From: UBA11889 sp046582115 | GTDB taxonomy: Bacteria; Pseudomonadota; Gammaproteobacteria; Pseudomonadales; Azotimanducaceae | Direction: 5' to 3' | DNA: 40,754 nt | NCBI GenBank assembly: GCA_046582115.1 | Contig: JAYGFA010000031.1 | Location: forward strand, 1 to 40,754 | Shown here: positions 7,447 to 15,968 of the stretch, piece after piece | Numbering within the stretch: position 1 is the stretch's first letter | Layout: each line of letters opens with the position of its first letter | The notes under the pieces: generated by a model | What the model was told of the DNA's origin: nothing | The model's database searches: none | What the model saw: only the letters and a program-made list of their open reading frames with translations | Translations under genes and position numbers: made by a program

Positions 7447-8076
7447 TTAAGCACCGGCACTGACTGAAAAATTCAACGCAGCGGCGGTTTTATACGCTGG
7501 GCGCTCATGGAGTGTAGCCCGGTATTCGTTTAAGTTGTCAGCAAGTTCGAAATCGTAGGCGTGGGCCCAGTCCAGGCATGACGTTAACAGAATGTCGACG
7601 CCGGAAAAGCTGTCGCCTATGGCGTATTCTTTGTCGGCAAGTTTCACCTCAGCCCATTGGATTTGTTTATTGAATCCATCGCGGGCCGCTCGCAGGGCTT
7701 CTGGGGCTTTCCCGTAGAGATGTGCAAGGTCGTCGTGGCGACGGATGATGTAGAGCGTGTGCGCGTCGAGCTCCATTAAGATGTACGAGGTCCACTCGTC
7801 GTAGCGAGCCCGGTCGTGACTCCCGGGTGTCGGTGTGAGCAGACCGTACGTGTCGCCGAGATAGGTGACGATGGCCGCGCTTTCCGTCAGCACGAAATCG
7901 TCGTCGACCAATACGGGTATTTTTTCTTTAGGATTTAAGATCTGAAATGTTTCCCCTTTCGTTTCGCCGGTACGCGAACCAATTAATTTGGGTTCGTAAT
8001 CGAGACCGAGTTCATGCAGCGCCCAATGCACCCGAATCGTCCTAGACGTCGCGCCGCCCCAGACTGTAAGTGTCAT
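7447..8076 (-). CDS. Glutathione S-transferase family protein
   Basis: The 209-residue cytosolic GST has a thioredoxin-like N-terminal domain (1-78) beginning MTLTVWGGATSRTIRVHWAL, a cis-proline loop KEKIPVLVDDD, the ESAAIVTYL glutathione-binding stretch near 62-70, and an all-helical C-terminal domain. The frame is open for 36 further codons upstream, but those overlap the ABM gene and do not look like GST, so ATG 8076 is chosen. It begins one base after the ABM stop, so translation is probably coupled. Likely role: conjugation or reduction of an electrophilic or quinone intermediate using glutathione. The quinone idea comes from the ABM neighbour and is inference. Confidence 0.9.
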   Translation of the reverse strand: MTLTVWGGATSRTIRVHWALHELGLDYEPKLIGSRTGETKGETFQILNPKEKIPVLVDDDFVLTESAAIVTYLGDTYGLLTPTPGSHDRARYDEWTSYILMELDAHTLYIIRRHDDLAHLYGKAPEALRAARDGFNKQIQWAEVKLADKEYAIGDSFSGVDILLTSCLDWAHAYDFELADNLNEYRATLHERPAYKTAAALNFSVSAGA

Positions 8077-8077
8077 C

Positions 8078-8380
8078 TCAAGGCCTCGGCAACTCGCGTT
8101 CAACCTCGTAGAAATGCACCTCGGCGTTCGTTGGTGGATGTTCCGACATCGCGCCTTGAAATTCAGCCATGTGGGTCGATGCAAAGTGAACGTGTAACGC
8201 AGCCATGCTTTCCCACCGTTCGGTGATTCGAATGATGCCGGGTTCGTTCACCTCGACCGAGAACGTGTAGTCGAAGCAACCTTCTTCCTCGCGGCTCGCG
8301 TCTTCCATCGAAGCCATTGCCAATTTGAGCGCGGCGATGTGCGCTTCGCTTAACTCCAGGCGACCGTTCACGATGATCAT
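8078..8380 (-). CDS. Antibiotic biosynthesis monooxygenase (ABM) domain protein
   Basis: The 100-residue dimeric ferredoxin-like protein of the ABM/YgiN group shows MIIVNGRLEL, then EEGCFDYTFSVEVNEPGIIRITERWESMAALHVHFASTHMAEF, the classic block of the family. Members act as cofactor-free quinol or polyketide monooxygenases. A very strong ribosome binding site (AAAGGAG, seven bases before ATG) suggests high expression. It leads the ABM-GST-DUF4242 operon. The LexA box at 8461-8480 lies about 80 bases upstream and could reach this divergent promoter too (inference). Confidence 0.88.
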   Translation of the reverse strand: MIIVNGRLELSEAHIAALKLAMASMEDASREEEGCFDYTFSVEVNEPGIIRITERWESMAALHVHFASTHMAEFQGAMSEHPPTNAEVHFYEVERELPRP

Positions 8381-8460
8381 GGGCTACTCCTTTATTGGCT
8401 GCATTCGGATCGTTATCCCACGCAGAAATCGTGATAAGAATCGATCATATCAGGGCTTTT

Positions 8461-8480
8461 AACTGTATAAATATACAGTT
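8461..8480. promoter_or_regulatory. LexA (SOS) box
   Basis: The sequence AACTGTATAAATATACAGTT is a near-perfect inverted repeat. It contains CTGT-N8-ACAG with an AT-only core, the gammaproteobacterial LexA consensus. It ends about 30 bases before the start of the radical SAM gene, a position where LexA would block its promoter. TATGAT (8444-8449 on the minus strand) could be the -10 of the divergent ABM operon, with the box near its -35, so both directions might be damage-responsive. Confidence 0.85.
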
Positions 8481-8510
8481 ATTCTAGAATTCCATGCGGA
8501 ACAATTGTTT

Positions 8511-9593
8511 GTGAACGAGAAAAAACTCCATAAGGGGCGCGGTGCAATCTCGAATCCCGCATCTCGGTTCGAACCGCACACGAGCGAGCTCGTTGATGAT
8601 GGTTGGCTTGTGGACGAATCCGCGGAATTGAAATCGAGCGTGCCGAAAACCAGATTTTTCCCTGATCAAACGCGAAACATCATCGCAACCAATCGATCCC
8701 CGGACATCCCATTTGATCGATCCGTTAATCCCTACAAGGGTTGCGAACACGGTTGTGTGTATTGCTATGCCCGTCCGACCCATGCGTTTTTGGGATTGTC
8801 TCCAGGGCTCGACTTCGAAACACAGATCTTCTACAAGACCGAGCCTGCGGCGCGGCTGCGCGATGCGCTGGAACGGCGTGGATACCGGGTACGACCGATC
8901 GCCATGGGAACCAATACCGATCCCTATCAACCCGGTGAACGGCAGTTGGGCATTACACGGGAAATCTTGAAGACGCTGCTAACGTACCGTCACCCTGTGA
9001 CGCTAGTGACCAAAAGTACGCTGATTTTGCGGGATCTCGATATATTGTCGGAGCTGGCAAGGCTTGGACTTGTCCAGGTGTCCGTCAGCGTAACGACGCT
9101 TAATAAGGCGTTGAAAACGGCACTGGAACCGCGTACAGCGGATCCACGGGCACGGTTACGGGTCCTCGATTCCCTCAAACACGCGGGCATACCGACGGGA
9201 GCGATGATCGCCCCCGTAATTCCTTGGATCAACGATGACGAGCTTGAGGATATTGTCGTGGCGGTCGCGGAAGTCGGTGCCTCAAGCGTCGGCTATATCC
9301 TGCTGAGGCTACCGCTTGAGGTGGAGGACCTTTTTGTTGAGTGGCTTCAACAGCATTATCCGATGCGCGCGGAGCACGTCATGCGCCACATCCGTGATAT
9401 GCGAGGCGGTGTTGCTTATCGGGCCGAGTGGGGTACACGGATGCGGGGTCAAGGAATCTATGCGGACTTGTTAGCCAGGCGGTTTGAATTGGCAGTAAAA
9501 CGAGCGGGTCTCGCGTCGGGCACGTCGGTGCCACTACGTACTGATTTGTTTCGACCAGCAACCAAACAGCTTAGTTTATTCGGGAACGCCTGA
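8511..9593 (+). CDS. PA0069-type radical SAM protein (SplB-like)
   Basis: About 360 residues. The radical SAM cluster motif is CEHGCVYCYARP, with Cys78, Cys82 and Cys85. It is preceded by HKGRGAISNPASRFEPH and SVNPYKGCEHG, and followed by GTNTDPYQPGER and TLVTKSTLILRDLD, all typical of the PA0069/Rv2578c group related to spore photoproduct lyase. The cluster would reduce SAM to a 5'-deoxyadenosyl radical; the substrate is unknown. No ATG fits: GTG 8511 (GGAA nine bases upstream) is preferred, and TTG 8505 is the alternative. The upstream LexA box points to a role after DNA damage; from memory, P. aeruginosa PA0069 is also LexA-controlled. It overlaps the convergent permease gene by 23 bases. 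Confidence 0.92.
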   Translation: MNEKKLHKGRGAISNPASRFEPHTSELVDDGWLVDESAELKSSVPKTRFFPDQTRNIIATNRSPDIPFDRSVNPYKGCEHGCVYCYARPTHAFLGLSPGLDFETQIFYKTEPAARLRDALERRGYRVRPIAMGTNTDPYQPGERQLGITREILKTLLTYRHPVTLVTKSTLILRDLDILSELARLGLVQVSVSVTTLNKALKTALEPRTADPRARLRVLDSLKHAGIPTGAMIAPVIPWINDDELEDIVVAVAEVGASSVGYILLRLPLEVEDLFVEWLQQHYPMRAEHVMRHIRDMRGGVAYRAEWGTRMRGQGIYADLLARRFELAVKRAGLASGTSVPLRTDLFRPATKQLSLFGNA

Positions 9594-10860
9594 AGAGCCA
9601 GCAAACGAGTCCTATCAAGGCCCAGCCAAGTACTATTCCCCATTCGTACGGCCAAATGAGAGACGACGGACTCCAAGGAAAGTAAAACGACAGCAAAACC
9701 AATCCCAACACGACGGCGATGATGCCGACTAGCGAGGGATAGCGGACGCGAAAAGGGCGGGCGAGATCTGGTTGTGTGCGCCGCAGCACAAGAAAAGCTA
9801 TCGGCACAAATATGTAGGCGATCACCACGGCAAAACTGCCCGCGTCCACGAGCCAAACGAGGATCGTGCGGCCAAAAAAAGGTGAGACTGATGCCATCAA
9901 GCCCAAGACCAATACGCCTACATACGGCGTTTTGTAACGGGGATGTAGGCGTGAGAAGGCAGGGGGTAGGAACCCGGATTCCGAGAGAGCGAACATCACG
10001 CGGCTGCCGCCGATAATAAAAGCATTCCAGCTCGTCAAAATGCCACCGATACCGCCGACGATTAGAACCGTACCCGCCCAACGTCCACGCCATAACGAGG
10101 TGGCGGCATCGGCCGTCGCCATAGATGTGGATTCCAGCGCCTTGGGATCGAGGGCCATGGAAACCGCGAACGAAATGACGCCATACCAAAGTACGGCCAT
10201 CAAGAGCGATAACACGAGCAACCAACCGATTCGCTGCGGCGGTAAGTCAATTTCCTCCGCGGATTGCGGAAGCACGTCAAATCCCACCATCATCGCGGGC
10301 ACCATGATGAGTACGGTCAGTATCCCGGTCGCGGGGGTAGCGATCGGCGGCTCGGTATTGGCGAGACTCCCGAAACTCGCGGCACCAATAATCAATAGGA
10401 TTCCAGCCCCGAGAACGGTGGCCGTGATCACGCTTTGGACCAAGGCGGCGGCTCGTATACCGATCACGTTAATCCACGTCATCGCGAGAGCAGCTACGAT
10501 GCCAATGGCAACAAAACCCACGGGTACCGGTGCCCCCAGCACGGTCCAGAGGACGCCGAGACGGATCGAGGGGAACAAATATTCGATGGCTGTGGGCAAT
10601 GCGACGGACTCGAACACGCACACGGCTGCGTATGCCATTAGCAACGCCCAGGTACAGACAAAGGACCAGGCTGGGCCAAGCGCGGCACGGGTGTAGACGT
10701 GTTCGCCGCCGGCCTTCGGCATCGCGGCCGCGAGTTCGGCATAAGTAAGCCCGATAAATGCGATGACCACACCACCCGCGGTAAAAGCGAGCAACGTGCC
10801 TATCGATCCCGCGTTCAGTACCCAGTGGCCGGTCAAAAGGACCCAGCTCCAGCCGATCAT
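9571..10860 (-). CDS. APC-superfamily amino acid permease
   Basis: At least 429 residues with about eleven to twelve hydrophobic segments. Motifs typical of the amino acid-polyamine-organocation family are present: MIGWSWV in helix 1, YAELAAAMPKAGGEHVYTRAALG around 40-61, and a late WNAFIIGGSRVMFALSESG block. It imports or exchanges an amino acid or amine across the inner membrane. The ATG at 10860 cannot be the true start, because it falls inside helix 1. In frame upstream lies a clear family N-terminus (FKRVLRTRDVLALSFGA, ending at a stop at 10948-10950) with no ATG, GTG or TTG. A rare start such as ATC near 10926 (GGCGGA seven bases before it), a frameshift or a sequencing error must be considered. 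Confidence 0.85.
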   Translation of the reverse strand: MIGWSWVLLTGHWVLNAGSIGTLLAFTAGGVVIAFIGLTYAELAAAMPKAGGEHVYTRAALGPAWSFVCTWALLMAYAAVCVFESVALPTAIEYLFPSIRLGVLWTVLGAPVPVGFVAIGIVAALAMTWINVIGIRAAALVQSVITATVLGAGILLIIGAASFGSLANTEPPIATPATGILTVLIMVPAMMVGFDVLPQSAEEIDLPPQRIGWLLVLSLLMAVLWYGVISFAVSMALDPKALESTSMATADAATSLWRGRWAGTVLIVGGIGGILTSWNAFIIGGSRVMFALSESGFLPPAFSRLHPRYKTPYVGVLVLGLMASVSPFFGRTILVWLVDAGSFAVVIAYIFVPIAFLVLRRTQPDLARPFRVRYPSLVGIIAVVLGLVLLSFYFPWSPSSLIWPYEWGIVLGWALIGLVCWLFRRSRIN

Positions 10861-10971
10861 CGCGCCGAAGGAGAGTGCGAGGACGTCGCGAGTTCGTAAT
10901 ACCCGTTTGAATCGGTCGGGAGGGATGTCAAAATCCGCCGCTGTTCGTTACAAGCATTCTCGCGGATTGCC

Positions 10972-11235
10972 ATGGCAGACGGTAGAGCGTTTGAATTTCC
11001 TTTGGGCCATAAGAAATTCCAGGTAATCATCGCGGAAGATAACGGGTTAGAGCTCTGGTTGGATGGGTGTTTGCGCAAGCGTCGCGAACCATCGTCGCGC
11101 GAACCACTGTACGTTTGGACCAACGTGGAGCTCTTGTGGGAGGAGCACCGATACGTTGAGGCCCGGTTCTTTCCGAGTAGCGGAATATTAGAAGTCACCG
11201 TGAACAGCGAGGTTGTGGGCCAACGTGCCGTTTAG
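10972..11235 (+). CDS. Small unknown protein
   Basis: An 87-residue protein with no family I recognise. It starts MADGRAFEFPLGHKKFQVII and has a central LELWLDGCLRKRRE, then LYVWTNVELLWEEHRYVEARFF and a final short beta-like segment, ILEVTVNSEVV. The alternating hydrophobic pattern predicts a mostly beta fold. There is one cysteine, and no signal peptide or membrane segment. GCGGA before the ATG is an acceptable ribosome binding site. It starts divergently from the permease and converges on the RND gene 21 bases away. The amino-acid composition looks protein-like, and the opposite-strand frame here is less convincing. Confidence 0.6.
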   Translation: MADGRAFEFPLGHKKFQVIIAEDNGLELWLDGCLRKRREPSSREPLYVWTNVELLWEEHRYVEARFFPSSGILEVTVNSEVVGQRAV

Positions 11236-11256
11236 CGATCAGGAAAACTGGGTGTT

Positions 11257-14200
11257 TTAACGAACGGGTTGCTGGCCCAGCGCCTGGTCCTTAGGGTCGG
11301 GGAGGGCTGTTTGAAGGGCCCGATTGGACCAAAACGCTAGGAATTTCCTGAACGTCGTTCCGCGTTCGCCGAGGATGTTGAACAGACAAGGTAAAAAGAT
11401 CAGCGTGATGACGGTGGAGAACAGGATCCCGAACGAAAGGGACACGGCCATAGGAACGACCATCTGGGCTGCCATCGAGGTCTCTAACAACACCGGGGTC
11501 AGCCCGAAGAACGTCGTCAACGACGTGAGGAGAATCGGCCGGAACCGAACAGCACCCGCTTCCACGGCAGCATCGGGCGCGCTGTAACCTTCTTCTGTGC
11601 GTTTGTTGACGTAGTCGACCATGAGGATGGCGTCGTTGACCACCACGCCTGCGAGCGCGATGAGACCCAGAGATGATAAAGACGTAATCGGGATGCCGAC
11701 GATCATGTGCCCAATCACGGCACCGATCATGCCAAATGGGATGATGAACATGATGATTAGTGGTTGGACGTACGATTTGAGCGGGATTGCAATTAACGCG
11801 TAGAGCAAAAGAACGGCCAAAAGCATCGAACGCAGCATCTGAGACTGCGAGTCATCTAGTCGCTCGGAGGCGCCGGTGACATCGTATTTGACGCCGGGAT
11901 AACGGGCCAGCAACTCGGGCATAAATTGGGTCGCTGTTTCACCAATGACTTGTCCGACGTCGACTACGTCCGGGTCTAAACTGGCGGTCACCGATACGGT
12001 CCGTCGGCCGTCCAAGCGTTGCACGCTGCTGTAGCCGCGTGAGAGTTCGTAATCTGCCACGGCATCGAATGGAACTTCACGACCGCCAGGAAGACGGATC
12101 CACATGTTCTCCAGATTGCCGACTGACTTTCGGTCGACTTCGGGGTAGCGCACCATCACTTTCACTTCCGATTCGCCTCGCTGGATACGTTGCGCCTCGG
12201 CGCCGTAGAACGCCTGGCGTACTTGACTCGCGAGACCGGAAAGGGTGATCCCCAATGCCTCGGCGTCGGGGCGAATCCGCAGTTTCAGTTCTTCTGGTCC
12301 GGCATTATTGGAGCTTTCGACTTCGTAGACGCCATCAAAGGTCTGTAAATACATCACTAATTCATCAGCCGCTTGCTCGAGACTTCGGTAGTTGTAGCCT
12401 TGGAGCTTCAACGCGATCGGTGGACCGCCACCGCTGTGTTGCCCGGCGGAAAACGTCAATTTTTTGGTTCCCGCAATATCGCCTAGCTTTTCGCGCCAGC
12501 GATTTTCGATCTCTTTGCCGGATACGGGTCGCTGGTCTTCCGGTATAAGCGCTACGTTAAATTGGGCACTTTTGCCGCCCTGAACGAATGCAAACGAATG
12601 TTCGATAATGCGCTGTTCGATCCCGTGTTCCACTTGGATTTCACGTTCAAGCTCGGTGAGCGAGCTCTGCATATGCTCGACAATACCGACGATCAGCTGA
12701 TCGGGAGCCCCATCCTGCAATTCTACCCGCGCCATAACGTAATCCATTTCCATGTCGGGAAACCAGTTCATGCGTACATATCCACCACCCATTAGACCGA
12801 TCGTCAAAATCACCAAGCTGATGAAGAAGGCTAGAGTTGGCCAGCGGTTCTTGATGGTAAAGGCGAGAAACGGCCGATAACGATGCTCGATGAAAGACTT
12901 CAACCGCACGTCGACCCAGTCCGAAATGCCTTTCTTAGACGAGCCGTGTGCGGACTTCATTGATGCGAGGTGGGAAGGCAGAATGAGCTTACTTTCAATC
13001 AAGGAGAAGGTGAGAGCGAAGACCACCACCCATGCGATGTTCCTGGAAAATGCGGACGTGTGCCCTGTCTGGATCAGCATCGCGCCGAATACCGCAATCG
13101 TTGTTAGCACACCGAAGGTGGCGGGTATGGCAACGCGTTGGGCTCCGGTGACGATGCTGTGCACCGAATACCCGTTGCGTTCGGTTTCGGTGTACGCACT
13201 CTCGGCGATGATAATCGCATCGTCCACTACGATACCGATCACCATAACGAAGGCGAACAAGCTCATGATGTTGATCGAAACGTTGACAGCTTCGAGAAAA
13301 ATGAAGCCACCAAGCACGGCGACGAAGAGTCCGACAATCACCCAGATCGCGATTTTGAGGTGTAAGAAGATACCTAGAAGAATGAAAACGAGGCAGGCGC
13401 CAATCAACATGTTGATGGCCATCGATTGCTGGCGCTCCTTGAGCATCACCGACTGATCGCCCCAGGTACTCAATCGGATTCCGTCGGGCAGTGTCTGGTT
13501 GCGTTCATCGACGTACGCGTTCACCACGTCCGATATTTCAATAGGATTCTCGTTCTCGCTCGCGGAAATCATCACGCCGACGGAACGTTCTCCGTCGAAA
13601 AATGCGTAACTCTGCGTTTCGGCAAACCCATCGCGTATGGTGGCGACGTCACCCAAACGAACGCGGGTTCCATCGGGTCGAGTGAGTAATAAAATGTTCT
13701 CGAACTCCTGACCGGTATACGCTTGTCCCTTGGCCCGTAAGCGAATATCGCCGGAGTCGGACCGTATCGTGCCGCCGGGGATATCGATGGACCAGAGTCG
13801 GATCACTTGCGCAACTTGGTCTAGAGTCAGACCGTACTGGCGAAGCGAATCTTCAGAAATTTCGATGGAGAGCTCGAACGGTCGGGTGCCGCTTACCGAG
13901 GCATAAGAGACGCCGTCTAACGCCGTAATCTCGTCGCGAATGCGTTCGACGAACTCCTTCATGGTCGCTTCGTCCATGGGACCCGTCAGCTGCACGTTCA
14001 TCACGCTGCTCCATTGCCTCTGGGTTCGCTTGGAGATAATGGGTCGCTCAGTTTCACTGGGGAAGGTGGAAATACCGTCGACGGCTAACTTGATTTCGTC
14101 GAGAATCGTTTCCAGTTCGTAACCCTCTTCGATCTCTGCGACCACTTCGCCCATGCCCTCGAAGGCGGTCGAGGAGATCTCTGAAATACCTTCGATACTC

Positions 14201-14439
14201 TTGATGGCTTCTTCGACCCTAATGACGACGCCTTGTTCAACTTCGAGAGGCGCTGCGCCAAGGTACGGCACCCGGATGCTCACTTGATCGATCTGTACTT
14301 CAGGAAACATTTCCCGTTTCGTCGTGAACAATCCCCAGCATCCTGCCCCGATGATAAAAATCATCAACAAATTGGCGGCAACGTGGTTGGTCGCGAACCA
14401 GCCGATCAGGCCCGAAACAGGAGGCGTGGTTTCACTCAT
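11257..14439 (-). CDS. RND efflux pump inner-membrane transporter
   Basis: A full-length 1060-residue RND permease with N-terminal helix GLIGWFATNHVAANLLM, two large periplasmic loops (about 45-335 and 560-870) and twelve membrane helices. The proton-relay pair Asp406-Asp407 lies in VIGIVVDDAIIIAE, matching AcrB Asp407/408. In helix 10, the position of AcrB Lys940 reads GVVVNDAILMV, that is Asn-Asp rather than Lys; this is usual in the AcrB-like subgroup with ANLLM N-termini. The start ATGA overlaps the adaptor stop by four bases, so the two are co-translated. No TolC-type outer-membrane gene is nearby, so a distant one must be shared. Substrates are unknown. Expression is predicted from the palindrome-flanked promoter at 15704-15755. 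Confidence 0.95.
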   Translation of the reverse strand: MSETTPPVSGLIGWFATNHVAANLLMIFIIGAGCWGLFTTKREMFPEVQIDQVSIRVPYLGAAPLEVEQGVVIRVEEAIKSIEGISEISSTAFEGMGEVVAEIEEGYELETILDEIKLAVDGISTFPSETERPIISKRTQRQWSSVMNVQLTGPMDEATMKEFVERIRDEITALDGVSYASVSGTRPFELSIEISEDSLRQYGLTLDQVAQVIRLWSIDIPGGTIRSDSGDIRLRAKGQAYTGQEFENILLLTRPDGTRVRLGDVATIRDGFAETQSYAFFDGERSVGVMISASENENPIEISDVVNAYVDERNQTLPDGIRLSTWGDQSVMLKERQQSMAINMLIGACLVFILLGIFLHLKIAIWVIVGLFVAVLGGFIFLEAVNVSINIMSLFAFVMVIGIVVDDAIIIAESAYTETERNGYSVHSIVTGAQRVAIPATFGVLTTIAVFGAMLIQTGHTSAFSRNIAWVVVFALTFSLIESKLILPSHLASMKSAHGSSKKGISDWVDVRLKSFIEHRYRPFLAFTIKNRWPTLAFFISLVILTIGLMGGGYVRMNWFPDMEMDYVMARVELQDGAPDQLIVGIVEHMQSSLTELEREIQVEHGIEQRIIEHSFAFVQGGKSAQFNVALIPEDQRPVSGKEIENRWREKLGDIAGTKKLTFSAGQHSGGGPPIALKLQGYNYRSLEQAADELVMYLQTFDGVYEVESSNNAGPEELKLRIRPDAEALGITLSGLASQVRQAFYGAEAQRIQRGESEVKVMVRYPEVDRKSVGNLENMWIRLPGGREVPFDAVADYELSRGYSSVQRLDGRRTVSVTASLDPDVVDVGQVIGETATQFMPELLARYPGVKYDVTGASERLDDSQSQMLRSMLLAVLLLYALIAIPLKSYVQPLIIMFIIPFGMIGAVIGHMIVGIPITSLSSLGLIALAGVVVNDAILMVDYVNKRTEEGYSAPDAAVEAGAVRFRPILLTSLTTFFGLTPVLLETSMAAQMVVPMAVSLSFGILFSTVITLIFLPCLFNILGERGTTFRKFLAFWSNRALQTALPDPKDQALGQQPVR

Positions 14440-15611
14440 TGGACGTTGCTGAACTCGGTTGAAGTATTCACACGCACCGGCATCCCTGGAAGTGGCTGGT
14501 CGATCGGGGTGATGGTGTAGCGGTCGCCGTCCATTAGTCCGCCATCGACGTAGGCGTATTCCTCGTCGGTGCTGACGATTTGCACGTTGCGAGGATAGAT
14601 TTTCTGTTGCTCGTCAATGATCCAGAGCAATTCGCCACGCTGGAGCGCGTGGCGTGGGATGGTAAAGAGAGCGCCGCCGAATCGACCTTGAATACTCGCT
14701 GTCACAAAGGTTCCAATACGCAGGGGCTCACCGATCCGGCCGTTCTGGTTGTATGGGTCCTCGACCTGGGCCACCACGTACAACACTCGACTGGCACTGT
14801 CGAAAACACCTTCGGAACGCACGATCAGGCCCTGCCACTCGTGTTGGGTCGATCCCGCTCGAGTCGTCAGCGTCACCGGGAGTGGTGGACTCGACCCGTC
14901 TGCCGACGGAAGGTCGACAAGGGCAAGTTCACGTTGCGTGATCGGCAGACGAATCTCGGCGTAGTCTGTTGCGAAAATTCGAGCGAGTTGGCCCCCGGTG
15001 TTGACGTATTGGCCAACATCCGCGAGTTTTTCTCTGACCATGCCGTCGTAGGGTGCCCGAATGCTGGTTCGGTTGAGGTCTTCTTGTGCTTTCTCAAGAG
15101 CCGCTTCCGCCGAAGTCAATTCGGCTATGGCTTCAGCCAGTTGAGGTTTGCGCAGCGCCAGATCGGAGGCGGGACCCGTGGCCGCGTTCAAGTCTCGGAG
15201 CTTCTTCCAATCATCCAGCGCGTAGCCCGCCAGTGCGTTTTCTTTGGCTACTTGGGTCTGGACCCGTGCGACATTGGCCTGTGCACTTTTGAGCGCGGAT
15301 TGGTAATTTCTCGGGTCGATTGTTATGAGCAGTTCGCCCTTACGAAAAAAACCGCCGGATACGTAGTTGGACGCGACCTCGACGATCTGGCCCGAGACTT
15401 CCGAAACGAGAATCGATTCGGTACGTGGGGTCACTGCGCCTTGCGAGTTGACACGGAAGAAAACGGGTTCACGACGAGCCTCGATCGCGTCGACCAAGAG
15501 TACGGGAATTTCTCGCTCTACTTGTATGGGAGCGGCGCGGGTTTGAACCATAACGAATGCCGCGCCAATGGCAGACGCGATAATGGCGATTGATATCAGC
15601 CAAGTCTTCAT
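14436..15611 (-). CDS. RND efflux periplasmic adaptor (HlyD/MFP family)
   Basis: A 391-residue membrane-fusion protein. An N-terminal helix MKTWLISIAIIASAIGAAFVM anchors or exports it. The lipoyl half-motif VSGQIVEV...GELLITIDPRNY is followed by a coiled-coil hairpin of about 85 residues, the second lipoyl half (IRAPYDGMVREKLADVGQYVNTGG) and beta-barrel domains. It bridges the RND pump and an outer-membrane channel. An upstream in-frame ATG at 15641 exists, but AAGG six bases before ATG 15611 and the signal-like start favour 15611. It is the first gene of the operon. A long frame on the opposite strand is a compositional shadow. Confidence 0.93.
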   Translation of the reverse strand: MKTWLISIAIIASAIGAAFVMVQTRAAPIQVEREIPVLLVDAIEARREPVFFRVNSQGAVTPRTESILVSEVSGQIVEVASNYVSGGFFRKGELLITIDPRNYQSALKSAQANVARVQTQVAKENALAGYALDDWKKLRDLNAATGPASDLALRKPQLAEAIAELTSAEAALEKAQEDLNRTSIRAPYDGMVREKLADVGQYVNTGGQLARIFATDYAEIRLPITQRELALVDLPSADGSSPPLPVTLTTRAGSTQHEWQGLIVRSEGVFDSASRVLYVVAQVEDPYNQNGRIGEPLRIGTFVTASIQGRFGGALFTIPRHALQRGELLWIIDEQQKIYPRNVQIVSTDEEYAYVDGGLMDGDRYTITPIDQPLPGMPVRVNTSTEFSNVQ

Positions 15612-15703
15612 GAGCGACCTTGCATCCCGTTGGTTGAACAACTACGGATCGAGTCGGTGACACTGCGCGAACCCGACGTCCGAATTCTTCCCGAGCAAAA
15701 ATA

Positions 15704-15755
15704 ATGTAACGTATACGTTACATATACTAAACTCATAAGGTAACGTCAAGGTTAC
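15704..15755 (-). promoter_or_regulatory. RND operon promoter with two GTAAC-N6-GTTAC operators
   Basis: On the minus strand, TTGACG (15744-15749) and TATATG (15721-15726) are 17 bases apart. The perfect 20-base palindrome ATGTAACGTATACGTTACAT (15704-15723) covers the end of the -10 and the likely start point. A second GTAAC-N6-GTTAC (15740-15755) straddles the -35. Centres are 34 bases apart. The layout suits repression by a TetR-like dimer, but no regulator gene is adjacent. I see nothing else in 15756-15968. Confidence 0.8.
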
Positions 15756-15968
15756 ATCGTGTTTAAGATCTGGAGCACGAAAAGCGGAGGGTTGTTCAAT
15801 AGCTATAAGGCTCCGAAGACGTGGATTAGGTTGGAATCTTGCACTGAAGCGCCGTTTATGGGGTGAGATGTAGGTGTCAACGATGGCCGGTGCGCCATTG
15901 AAGCGTGAGTTATGGGGCGAGATTTCGTTACCATGACGTTTATAAGATTTATGACTCCGACGATTTCG

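Noticed and set aside
10040..10696. A 218-codon open frame antisense to the APC permease
   Set aside because: Rich in P, T, A and I, as expected from antisense reading of hydrophobic codons; no recognisable domain.
12890..13456. A 188-codon open frame antisense to the RND transporter
   Set aside because: It lies wholly inside a confident gene and its composition is the complement of membrane-helix codons.
14580..15593. A 337-codon open frame antisense to the RND adaptor gene
   Set aside because: It mirrors the codon pattern of a confident gene on the other strand, shows no domain and has no ribosome binding site.
11257..15611. A complete tripartite efflux locus
   Set aside because: Only adaptor and transporter are present; no outer-membrane factor gene lies on either side.
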